Shown here: piece after piece, positions 26,598-34,021 of the stretch
Layout of the letters: each line of letters starts with the position of its first letter
How positions within the stretch are numbered: position 1 is the first letter of the stretch
Source of the DNA: Flavobacteriales bacterium
GTDB taxonomy: Bacteria; Bacteroidota; Bacteroidia; UBA10329
DNA length: 64,000 bases
Direction of reading: 5' to 3'
Assembly: GCA_021739695.1 (NCBI GenBank)
Contig: JAIPBM010000005.1
Location: 124,001 to 188,000 of the forward strand
The notes under the pieces: model-generated
The model's input: only the letters and a program-made list of their open reading frames with translations
The model's database searches: none
Told to the model about the DNA's origin: nothing
Position numbers and translations under genes: made by a program

Positions 26598-27218
26598 CTA
26601 TTTATTGACCAGCGAATTCTCGTACGGAACGCGATTGATGAGCGAACGGCCAAGCGTGAGTTCGTCTGTGTATTCCAAACCACCGCCAACGGAAACACCG
26701 CGTGCCAAGGTGCTCAACTTTACATTGTATTTCTGTAGCTGCCGCGATAAGTAAAAGGTAGTGGTATCGCCTTCCATGGTGGTAGTGAGTGCGAAAATCA
26801 CCTCACTTACTTCACCTGTTTCCAAGCGTTCCATCAATGGTGGAATATTGAGGTCTGATGGACCCACGCCATCCAATGGCGAAATGATGCCGCCAAGCAC
26901 GTGGTACAATCCTTTAAACTGCTCGGTATTTTCAATAGAAACCACATCGCGAATATCTTCCACCACGCAGATGGTTGTGCGGTCGCGTCTTTGGTCGGCA
27001 CAGATATCGCAGATTTCGCTATCGGTAATATTGAAACACGTTGCGCAATACTGAACCTGCTCTTGCAATTGTAAAAACGTATTGCCGAATTTCTTCAGTT
27101 CATCTGGATTTTTCTTGAGCAGATGCAGCACAAACCGAAAGGCCGTTTTATGACCTACGCCCGGCAATTGAGCAAATTCATCTACCGCTTGCTGAAGAAC
27201 TTTGGAAACAAGATTCAT
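26598..27218 (-). CDS. recR: recombination mediator RecR
   Basis: The 206-residue protein is close to the usual 200. It has the N-terminal helix-hairpin-helix (FAQLPGVGHKTAFRFVLHLL), a four-Cys zinc finger (CATCFNITDSEICDIC) and a Toprim domain (ICVVEDIRD through GGIISPLDGVGPSDLNI). It works with RecF/RecO to load RecA on gapped DNA. The frame is open to 27338, but the first 40 residues of that extension have no family counterpart and would run through the divergent promoter region; the ATG at 27218 gives the standard MNLVSKVLQQAVDEFAQLPG start. Confidence 0.95.
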   Translation of the reverse strand: MNLVSKVLQQAVDEFAQLPGVGHKTAFRFVLHLLKKNPDELKKFGNTFLQLQEQVQYCATCFNITDSEICDICADQRRDRTTICVVEDIRDVVSIENTEQFKGLYHVLGGIISPLDGVGPSDLNIPPLMERLETGEVSEVIFALTTTMEGDTTTFYLSRQLQKYNVKLSTLARGVSVGGGLEYTDELTLGRSLINRVPYENSLVNK

Positions 27219-27245
27219 TGGGGCGAAGATAGGATTGAAGGCCTT

Positions 27246-27253
27246 TATCTTTG
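27246..27253 (+). promoter_or_regulatory. Bacteroidota -7 promoter box for the frameshifted zinc-finger gene
   Basis: TATCTTTG is an exact TAnnTTTG, 29 bases ahead of the ATG at 27283. It lies between the divergent recR start and the zinc-finger gene. Confidence 0.45.
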
Positions 27254-27282
27254 ACATTCTACAATATTCGAAAGAACATATA

Positions 27283-28072
27283 ATGCAGACCTGTCGACTT
27301 TGCCAAAAGAAAAAATCGTTAATCAAGCGGACACACATTATCCCTGAATTCTTTTATACAGATCTCTATGATGAAAACCACCGCATGATTAGCTTCAGCG
27401 TCACCGAAAGAGCCAAAGGGGACACCAAAGTATCCAGACCTCCTAAAGGAGAATACGAGGGGGGGATTGCTTTGTAAGGAATGTGATGGCGACATACTAG
27501 GCTCGTATGAAAGCTATTTAGGTAGATTGATTCACGAGTATCGAACGCAACAACCTTTATCCATTAAATGTGAATCCATTAAAACTGAAAGCGGAAGCGA
27601 ATTCTGGAGGTTGGAAAATCTAGATTACATAAAAACCAAACTTTGTCTCATCTCTGTTCTTTGGAGAGCAAGCATCTCCAAGCGACCAATGTTCTACGAA
27701 GTAGATTTGGGTCCGTATGAAGAAAAATTACGAGTGCAGCTTTTTGATGGTAGTTTTTCTGGTGATGAAGAAATTGAGATTACGGTACTTTCATGGAGAA
27801 ATGACCCAAGTGTTGCGACAGACATTGTTGGGCAACCTCGTAAGCACAGAAAAGACGGTAAAACTTCTTATTCATTTATGTTGGATGGATTTATCGTGAT
27901 GTTTGGTATCTCTGAAAAATCAGCTCCCGCCATGTTCAAGCCTTTCAGGCTTAAGGACGATGGAACCTTATCAATAGTGCACCTACCAAAAGGATATGTG
28001 AATGAGTTTTTAGTCAACTATAGTGGAGCATCAGAAATTCTAAGAAAAACATTTGGTTCAAACACTCAATAA
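27283..28072 (+). pseudogene. HNH/zinc-finger-like protein gene interrupted by a frameshift at a G7 tract
   Basis: Two overlapping frames together encode one protein of about 262 residues. The first part (ATG 27283) has CRLC and THIIPEFFYTDLYDENHR and stops at 27477. The second frame carries on from 27467 as LLCKECDGDILGSYESYL to 28072. The paired CxxC motifs and the HIIPEF motif are a zinc-binding, HNH-nuclease-like N-terminus, and they only come together if the frame is corrected. The break is at seven Gs (27459-27465); six Gs would restore GEYEGGLLCKECD. The cause could be a real mutation, a phase-variable tract or a sequencing error. The function of the roughly 190-residue C-terminal part is unknown. 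It sits between recR and the mobile mystery pair, in a region that looks acquired. Confidence 0.75.
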
Positions 28073-28123
28073 CGAACGACCCTTCGATTCAAGGATAGAA
28101 ACACCAACAAGTCAATCTATTCA

Positions 28124-28195
28124 TTTACTTACATACTATTAAAGTAAACTTATAATTTTACTTAAAACAATATACGTCAAGTTATTTATTTACTT
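28124..28195 (+). promoter_or_regulatory. three spaced TTTACTT sites upstream of mobile mystery protein A
   Basis: TTTACTT occurs at 28124-28130, 28157-28163 and 28189-28195, with starts 33 and 32 bases apart, about three helical turns. An inverted copy AAGTAAA lies at 28142-28148, forming a 7-bp palindrome with the first copy. The last copy overlaps the -7 box at 28191-28198. This could be an operator for the HTH protein encoded just downstream. The stretch is AT-rich, so chance is a real alternative. Confidence 0.4.
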
Positions 28196-28198
28196 TTG
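28191..28198 (+). promoter_or_regulatory. Bacteroidota -7 promoter box for the mobile mystery pair
   Basis: TACTTTTG matches TAnnTTTG exactly and ends 18 bases ahead of the ATG at 28217. It overlaps the last TTTACTT repeat, the arrangement expected for autorepression. Confidence 0.5.
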
Positions 28199-28216
28199 TT
28201 TCAATTAGTGGTCGTT

Positions 28217-28678
28217 ATGGCAACTCGAAACAAACTCATATTGGAACAACTGGGGCGGAAGATGGAGCCTTTCCGTTCGGCCAACGGCATTCCTGCACCC
28301 GAGAAGGGTTGGCTGCACGCCATCCGCACGGCCTTGAACATGACCTTGGAGCAGTTGGGCAATCGGCTTGGCACATCCAAGCAATCGGCCAAGGCCATTG
28401 AATTACGAGAGGCGAATGGTAGCATTTCGCTGAAGAACTTACAGGAAGCTGCAAACGCCATGGACATGAAATTGGTATATGGTCTTGTACCGAAAAACGG
28501 CACATTAGACCAATTAGTGGGGCAAAAAGCACGTGCATTGGCTGAGAAGATTGTGAAGCGCACGCACCAAAACATGCAACTGGAGAATCAAGGCAACAGC
28601 GAAGAGCGAATTGCTTCAGCCATTGACGAACTAACTGATGAAATAAAGCGCGAACTGAGGCGATCGATATGGGATTGA
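28217..28678 (+). CDS. mobile mystery protein A (HTH regulator / antitoxin-like)
   Basis: The 153-residue protein matches the mobile mystery protein A family. It has an N-terminal EQLGRKMEPFRSANGIPAPE segment and then a Xre-like helix-turn-helix (MTLEQLGNRLGTSKQSAKAI). The frame is open from 28196, but ATG 28217 follows the promoter box. The family always travels with mobile mystery protein B, and the two are found in variable chromosomal sites. The expected role is a DNA-binding antitoxin and repressor of its own operon; that is inference from the toxin-like Fic partner. Its last 10 bases overlap the start of the Fic gene, so translation is coupled. Confidence 0.88.
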   Translation: MATRNKLILEQLGRKMEPFRSANGIPAPEKGWLHAIRTALNMTLEQLGNRLGTSKQSAKAIELREANGSISLKNLQEAANAMDMKLVYGLVPKNGTLDQLVGQKARALAEKIVKRTHQNMQLENQGNSEERIASAIDELTDEIKRELRRSIWD

Positions 28679-29265
28679 AACTCGAATACCATGACGGCCA
28701 AACGCCTTTGGACGAAACGGAGAAGGAAGGTCTTCGCATCGCCTCGGTTTCTACTCATGCCGAATTGGACGAGCTGGAGCAGTTGAACTTGGAAAAGGCT
28801 TTGGCTTGGGTCATTCAGACCAAGTTGAAACCCAACCAGATACTTACCGAAAAATTCCTGAAGAACGTTCACAAACGCATGTTCGGTGATGTGTGGAAAT
28901 GGGCAGGCGAATTCCGAAAAACGGATAAGAATATCGGCACAAAATGGACGCAGATACCCACGGAACTGAAACAATTGCTGGACGACACGAACTATTGGGT
29001 TGCCAACGAAACGTATTCGGCAGATGAGATTGCCATCCGCTTCAAACATCGTTTGGTAAGCATACATTGCTTCGCAAACGGAAACGGGCGGCACTCGCGG
29101 ATGATGGCTGACATCATTATCGAAACCATTTTCAAATCTGAGGTTTTCTCATGGAGTCATTCGCGAATGGGCAAACCTGATGAGGTTCGCAAAACGTACA
29201 TTGCCGCTTTGCGAGAAGCCGACAACGGTAATATCGAACCTTTGATAACCTTTGCTAGAAGTTAA
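28669..29265 (+). CDS. mobile mystery protein B (Fic-domain protein)
   Basis: The 198-residue protein carries a Fic domain with HCFANGNGRHSR, a close match to the HPFxxGNGRxxR active site; the Pro and acidic positions are replaced by Cys and Asn. Fic proteins usually transfer AMP or a related group to target proteins, and such pairs behave as toxin-antitoxin systems. The Asn in place of the usual Asp/Glu before GNGR could alter Mg2+ binding and therefore activity. It ends 3 bases before the symporter ATG. That tight junction suggests the pair inserted just ahead of a resident gene, or that the symporter is now read from its promoter. Confidence 0.9.
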   Translation: MGLKLEYHDGQTPLDETEKEGLRIASVSTHAELDELEQLNLEKALAWVIQTKLKPNQILTEKFLKNVHKRMFGDVWKWAGEFRKTDKNIGTKWTQIPTELKQLLDDTNYWVANETYSADEIAIRFKHRLVSIHCFANGNGRHSRMMADIIIETIFKSEVFSWSHSRMGKPDEVRKTYIAALREADNGNIEPLITFARS

Positions 29266-29268
29266 GCT

Positions 29269-30729
29269 ATGTCACCAACTCTCATCCTCTCCATCATCGC
29301 ATGCTATTTCGTAGTGCTTTTCATTATCGGAAAAGTAACCTCGAAAGGCGCTGACAACGATTCTTTCTTTACGGGCAACAAGAACTCGCCTTGGTGGGTC
29401 GTAGCCTTCGGAATGATCGGTACCAGTTTGAGTGGCGTTACCTTCATTTCAGTTCCGGGATGGGTGGGAACATCGCAGTTTAGTTACATGCAAATGGTGC
29501 TGGGCTATTTGGTCGGTTACACCGTGATTGCCACAGTACTGATGCCCTTGTATTATCGGCTCAATCTCACTTCCATTTACACCTATTTGGATGACCGTTT
29601 TGGGAAATACAGCTACAGAACCGGAGCTTCCTTCTTTCTACTTTCGCGCACCATTGGCGCATCTTTTCGGCTGTACTTAGTAGCAGGTGTTTTGCAACTC
29701 ACCATTTTCGATGCGTGGGGCGTTCCGTTCGTGGCAACAGTTATCGGCACCATCGTTTTCATTTGGCTTTACACTTACGAGGGAGGCATCAAAACCATCA
29801 TCTGGACCGACACGCTCCAAACACTTTTCATGCTTTTGGCGGTTATTCTTACAGTCGGAATTATCAGTCAGGAACTCGGATTCGGATTCAGTGAAATGGT
29901 TTCAACCATCAAACAAAGCGATTATTCCAAAATGTTCTTTTTTGAGGATATGAATCATCCGAAATATTTCTGGAAACAGTTTATGGCTGGAGCATTTATC
30001 TCCATTGTAATGACAGGTCTGGATCAAGACATGATGCAGAAGAACCTGAGCTGCAAAAACATTGGCGAAGCGCAGAAAAACATGTTCAGCTTCAGTTTTG
30101 TGCTAGTGTTTGTCAATCTGTTTTTCCTTGCTTTGGGCGCATTGCTTTACCTGTTCGCAACTGCAAAAGGAATTGAAATTCCCGCTAAAACGGACGACCT
30201 CTATCCGTTGCTAGCAACAAGCGGAGAACTCCCTGTAATAGTCGGTGTTCTATTCATTCTTGGTTTAGTAGCTGCTGCTTATTCTAGTGCTGATTCGGCA
30301 TTAGCGGCCTTGACAACTTCAGCTTGTGTGGACATTCTGGACGTTGAGAAAAAGCCGAAAAACGAACAGGTTAAGCTTCGAAAGAAAGTGCATATCGTAA
30401 TGTCAGCAATACTTGTCCTAACCATCATGATATTCAAATGGGTGAACGATGAAAGTGTAATCAGTGCTGTTTTCCGCGTAGCGGGATATACTTATGGTCC
30501 GTTGCTCGGGCTTTACGCTTTCGGGCTTTTCACGAAGTTGAATGTGCGCGACAAACTCGTTCCGATAATCTGCTTGGCTTCGCCTGTTCTCACATACGTC
30601 ATCAATGCCAATTCGGAAGCTTGGCTAGGCGGTTATAAATTCGGTTTTGAACTCTTGATTCTTAACGGAACAATCACCTTTATCGGATTGCTGCTGGTCT
30701 CTAAGAAATCAGAATTGAAGCTCGCTTAA
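29269..30729 (+). CDS. sodium:solute symporter family (SSS) transporter
   Basis: This 486-residue inner-membrane protein has about 13 hydrophobic segments. Family features include SFFTGNKNSPWWVVAFGMIG and GTSLSGVTFISVPGWV near the N-terminus, which form part of the Na+ and substrate path, and AAYSSADSALAALTTS near residue 345, matching the conserved Na+ site on TM8. The substrate could be a sugar, amino acid or organic acid; I cannot tell which. Its last 21 bases overlap the convergent phosphatase gene. Confidence 0.9.
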   Translation: MSPTLILSIIACYFVVLFIIGKVTSKGADNDSFFTGNKNSPWWVVAFGMIGTSLSGVTFISVPGWVGTSQFSYMQMVLGYLVGYTVIATVLMPLYYRLNLTSIYTYLDDRFGKYSYRTGASFFLLSRTIGASFRLYLVAGVLQLTIFDAWGVPFVATVIGTIVFIWLYTYEGGIKTIIWTDTLQTLFMLLAVILTVGIISQELGFGFSEMVSTIKQSDYSKMFFFEDMNHPKYFWKQFMAGAFISIVMTGLDQDMMQKNLSCKNIGEAQKNMFSFSFVLVFVNLFFLALGALLYLFATAKGIEIPAKTDDLYPLLATSGELPVIVGVLFILGLVAAAYSSADSALAALTTSACVDILDVEKKPKNEQVKLRKKVHIVMSAILVLTIMIFKWVNDESVISAVFRVAGYTYGPLLGLYAFGLFTKLNVRDKLVPIICLASPVLTYVINANSEAWLGGYKFGFELLILNGTITFIGLLLVSKKSELKLA

Positions 30730-31791
30730 TCGCACTTGGTGCTTTCGAACTTCTTCCCCATTCACATCAATCAATTTGAATTGAATGAGCGGGTCAGTCT
30801 GTTCCCAATCAATTTCAATGATGCCCGCATTGTTTGGAGCAAAAGCTTCGCCAACGCGATTGTCGTTCGGTTCGATATGGCTCCATTCCTGCGTGATACC
30901 GCTTGAAGTGATATCATACAACGGATAGCAGCCATCAGCTTTCAACTTGGAGATTTCGCCCCAATGCACATCGCCCGAAATGAATAAGATGCCGTTGGCT
31001 TTGGTCTTTTTAATAAGCTCAACAAATTTCTCCTGCTCGCGCGGCATGTTTGCCCAAGCCTCATATCCGTTGTAGCTGATACCGAATTGACTGCTCGACA
31101 TTACGATGCGGACATCGGCAGGTTCCTTCAACACCTTCTCCAGCCAAGCCCATTGTTCCTTACCAAGAAAGGTTGCAGACTTCCGCTGAATGGGGATGTA
31201 ATCGTTCTTCCACTTTTTCTTTATTCCGAACAGATGTCCGCCAACATTCAATCGCAATGGATCGCGAAATGTTCGCGTGTCGAGCATGATGAACTGAACC
31301 CGCTGTCCGTCTGGCCCAATAGTGGTTGAGTGATAGATTCCTGGATGATTTTTGCGCTCTGAATCCTGCGGTTCGCACCAGAATTCAAGGAATAATTCTT
31401 TCGACTTTTTCTTCTTCGTGTAGAATTTCCCGCCATCATTCTTGCCGAAATCGTGGTCATCCCAAACGGCCAGAAAATAGCTTTCTTCATTTAGTTTCCT
31501 GAATTCTTCATGACAACCCAATTTGGTGTACTTCTCGCGAAGCACCTTCATGTTCTGAGAATCACCATAAATGTTATCGCCCAACCAGCAGAAAACATCG
31601 GGTTTGCGTTCCGCAATTTTCAGCAGCACAGGATAAGGTGCATTCTGATTGGCACACGAACCAAAACCGATGGTCGAAACCGTTTTCAGTTCCTTGCCTT
31701 CGTTCACTTTTCCGCAAAATGGTTGATCCGCATTCTGTGCTACCGCGATGGAGCAAATGAAAAAGGATAAAAGGAAAAACGTGGCTTTCAT
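30709..31791 (-). CDS. exported PhoD-like alkaline phosphatase / phosphodiesterase
   Basis: The 360-residue protein has a signal peptide (MKATFFLLSFFICSIAVAQ) and the metal-binding motifs of the PhoD family: GFGSCANQ, WLGDNIYGD, VWDDHDFGKND and FISGDVHWGE. It should hydrolyse phosphate esters or diesters outside the inner membrane. There is no Tat twin-arginine motif, unlike classical B. subtilis PhoD, and no T9SS sorting domain. The ATG overlaps the stop of the GMC oxidoreductase gene by 4 bases (ATGA). Its 3' end overlaps the symporter gene by 21 bases on the other strand. Confidence 0.9.
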   Translation of the reverse strand: MKATFFLLSFFICSIAVAQNADQPFCGKVNEGKELKTVSTIGFGSCANQNAPYPVLLKIAERKPDVFCWLGDNIYGDSQNMKVLREKYTKLGCHEEFRKLNEESYFLAVWDDHDFGKNDGGKFYTKKKKSKELFLEFWCEPQDSERKNHPGIYHSTTIGPDGQRVQFIMLDTRTFRDPLRLNVGGHLFGIKKKWKNDYIPIQRKSATFLGKEQWAWLEKVLKEPADVRIVMSSSQFGISYNGYEAWANMPREQEKFVELIKKTKANGILFISGDVHWGEISKLKADGCYPLYDITSSGITQEWSHIEPNDNRVGEAFAPNNAGIIEIDWEQTDPLIQFKLIDVNGEEVRKHQVRLSELQF

Positions 31792-33404
31792 GCTGCAGAA
31801 TTAGTAGCCATTTGTTGCTCCAATGTTTGCCTTGTGTTACCTTTTTTCGCTGGAACATGACTCATGGCATATTCGCTCAACGCGGTGATGGTCAAACTCG
31901 GATTCACGCCCAAATTGCACGGAATGACGGAACCGTCCAGCACGCGCATGTTTGGGTATCCGTGCACTTCGAACTTATCGTTTACAACACCTGTTTCATT
32001 TGTTTCTCCCATCGGGCAACCACCCAAAATATGCGCGGTTGAAGACATATTGAACAGCACTTCCGTAGTCGCATTCATGGCCGTTCCTCCAGTTTTCTCT
32101 GCGTAGCGATGCATTACATTTTGACCTACTTCGATGTATGCTGGAACTTGGGCGTTGTCTCCACTCGTGGCGGTCAAACTCCCACCAAAAAGACCTTTCT
32201 TCCACTTCATCTGCAAGGCATTGTCGAGCGATTGCATCACTAGAAGGATAATGGAATGATGCGCAAATTCTCTTCGAATCACATTCCACGCCTTTCGCGG
32301 ACTGGTGATGAGATTCCAAAGCATTTTGAGTATTCGGACAATGGCTGGACCATCGCCAGCAGCCATCACGGAAAGTAATCCCATCGCACCAGAACCATCT
32401 CCATATTTAACCAATTCGATGTGCGTGTTATCATCTGGATTGAACACGCGACTGATGGCCAATCCGTAGTTCATCTTCTTATCAATGCCCGCAATTCCGC
32501 AAAGTGATTCTGAGTTCGTCCGAAGGTTCGCTCCCAGTTTATCCGACAAATTCGGAAGTGTTTTGAATTCTTCCTTCTGACGGAAAAGCAGCTTCATTGT
32601 GCCCAAAACTCCAGCGGAAAAAACGATTCCACGGCTTTTAAAAACCCTTTTCTTTTTCCCGAAAAGCGAAGTGGAAGATTCTGTGTGAACGTGGTAAATA
32701 TCGTCCTTGAATTCAACCTTGGTTACACGTGTTTCGGCTTCAATCTTCGTTCCCCATTTTTCGGCAAACCAGAGGTAATTCTTATCCAGCGTGTTCTTGG
32801 AATTGTACCTACAACCCACCATGCAATTGGCGCATTCGATGCAGCCTTTGCGCATTGGCCCCAAACCATTGAAATAAGGGTCTTTCTCTACTTTTCTGTC
32901 TCCGAGATAAACCCCTACGTGGTCAACCGGTTTGTAGGTGTCCAATTTTCCCATGTCGATGGCAATCTGCTTCAACACCTCATCTTCTGGACCTTCTTTC
33001 TCATACTTCGAACTGCCGAGCATGAAGCGCGCCCTTTCATAAAAAGGTTGCAGCGTAGATTTCCAATCTCGAATGCCTGACCAAACTGGATTATTGAAAA
33101 ATGCATCAGGCGGAAACATGTGCGTGTTGGCGTAAACCAAACTTCCGCCTCCAACTCCGGCACCGCCAAGCACCATTATTTTATTCAGGAAGTTGATTTT
33201 CTGAATTCCGAAGGCTCTGAGAACAGGCGCCCACAGGAACTTTTGCACGTTCCAATTGCTTTTCGGAAAATCTTTCGATTCCCAACGTTTGCCCATTTCC
33301 AGCACTAAAACGTCATAACCTTTTTCAGAAAGACGCATAGCAGAAACACTACCTCCGAAACCCGAACCAACCACGATGTGATCGTAAATCTTCTCTTCTG
33401 CCAT
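31788..33404 (-). CDS. GMC-family FAD oxidoreductase (cholesterol-oxidase-like) with a four-Cys insert
   Basis: The 538-residue flavoprotein has the FAD dinucleotide fold GSGFGGS at 13-19. The second GMC signature region is GGAGVGGGSLVYANTH at about 80-95. The C-terminal HILGGCPMG and VNPSLTITALSEYAM elements complete the FAD and catalytic site. At 188-198 it has C-x2-C-x2-C-x3-C (CIECANCMVGC), a spacing reminiscent of an Fe-S ligand set, as found in a subgroup of GMC/cholesterol-oxidase-like proteins. It should oxidise an alcohol or sterol-like substrate; which one is unknown. It is in an operon between a small lipoprotein (TGATG overlap) and the PhoD-like phosphatase (ATGA overlap). Confidence 0.88.
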   Translation of the reverse strand: MAEEKIYDHIVVGSGFGGSVSAMRLSEKGYDVLVLEMGKRWESKDFPKSNWNVQKFLWAPVLRAFGIQKINFLNKIMVLGGAGVGGGSLVYANTHMFPPDAFFNNPVWSGIRDWKSTLQPFYERARFMLGSSKYEKEGPEDEVLKQIAIDMGKLDTYKPVDHVGVYLGDRKVEKDPYFNGLGPMRKGCIECANCMVGCRYNSKNTLDKNYLWFAEKWGTKIEAETRVTKVEFKDDIYHVHTESSTSLFGKKKRVFKSRGIVFSAGVLGTMKLLFRQKEEFKTLPNLSDKLGANLRTNSESLCGIAGIDKKMNYGLAISRVFNPDDNTHIELVKYGDGSGAMGLLSVMAAGDGPAIVRILKMLWNLITSPRKAWNVIRREFAHHSIILLVMQSLDNALQMKWKKGLFGGSLTATSGDNAQVPAYIEVGQNVMHRYAEKTGGTAMNATTEVLFNMSSTAHILGGCPMGETNETGVVNDKFEVHGYPNMRVLDGSVIPCNLGVNPSLTITALSEYAMSHVPAKKGNTRQTLEQQMATNSAA

Positions 33405-33874
33405 CAGTAAACTTTACGATTATAAAGCTTCAGTGGTAATGTTGGCGGATCGATGGGGAGTCCGTGCTTGTTAGATTCAGTTTCCAACAAATAGGTCGTT
33501 TTATCCAATTTTGTGATGTTGAAATCGCCATCCACAAAATCATCAAGTTGCAAGCGCATTACATCCGGTTCCAATAAACTCCAAGTGCCTTCCACTTCGT
33601 ATTGAAGCGTATCGGCAGCATAGTATGAACCAGTACATCTATCGTTATCGTAATAGTGAATCAGGTATCGAAAAGACGGGTCGTTTTCCTTGTAGCCAGG
33701 TAACAGCAGCGTACTCCAATTTAGGTCGCTGTTCGGAAGCCGCGCATCGTACATTTCGAAAGTAGAGGTCTTCAAACCTAAATCGACAAACACTTCGCAT
33801 CCCGAAAAAGAAACGACTGCAGCCATCATTATCACTGAAAAACCAATTACGCGCATGCTACTTTTCAATTCCAT
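33404..33874 (-). CDS. small lipoprotein of unknown function
   Basis: The 156-residue protein starts MELKSSMRVIGFSVIMMAAV and has a lipobox-like SFSGC, so it is probably lipid-anchored. The body looks beta-rich (WSLLEPDVMRLQLDDFVDGD, then TKLDKTTYLLE), as in lipocalin-like or META-like domains, but no family is recognised. The frame is open to 33904, where the first codon is a TTG inside the promoter box, so translation must start downstream; ATG at 33874, 33880 or 33856 are possible. It is the first gene of the lipoprotein > GMC > phosphatase operon. Confidence 0.65.
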   Translation of the reverse strand: MELKSSMRVIGFSVIMMAAVVSFSGCEVFVDLGLKTSTFEMYDARLPNSDLNWSTLLLPGYKENDPSFRYLIHYYDNDRCTGSYYAADTLQYEVEGTWSLLEPDVMRLQLDDFVDGDFNITKLDKTTYLLETESNKHGLPIDPPTLPLKLYNRKVY

Positions 33875-33901
33875 CACCATTATTCTGTATTGCAAGATGC
33901 T

Positions 33902-33909
33902 CAAAAATA
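33902..33909 (-). promoter_or_regulatory. Bacteroidota -7 promoter box for the lipoprotein-GMC-phosphatase operon
   Basis: The minus strand reads TATTTTTG, an exact TAnnTTTG, 27 bases ahead of the ATG at 33874. It decides against a start at 33904, which would lie within the box. Confidence 0.5.
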
Positions 33910-33980
33910 GCGATTGACCCTTTCGTTTTCACCCATATTGCAAAAGAGTGTTAAACCCAATTGAACGCGGGTTATATTTT

Positions 33981-33988
33981 TACCTTTG
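33981..33988 (+). promoter_or_regulatory. Bacteroidota promoter for guaB
   Basis: TACCTTTG (TAnnTTTG) ends 33 bases ahead of the guaB ATG. A TTG at 33961-33963 lies 17 bases upstream and could serve as the -33 element, making this the best-formed promoter in the window. Confidence 0.6.
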
Positions 33989-34021
33989 CACGAATTTTAT
34001 TCTCAAAGGAAAAATTCGCCC

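Noticed and set aside
27219-27338. A 40-residue N-terminal extension of RecR.
   Set aside because: The family starts at the MNLVSKVLQQ segment, and the extension overlaps the divergent promoter region.
27467-28072. The second frame of the zinc-finger gene as a separate gene.
   Set aside because: It would need a TTG start inside the preceding frame and lacks the N-terminal half of the zinc site; a frameshifted single gene fits better.
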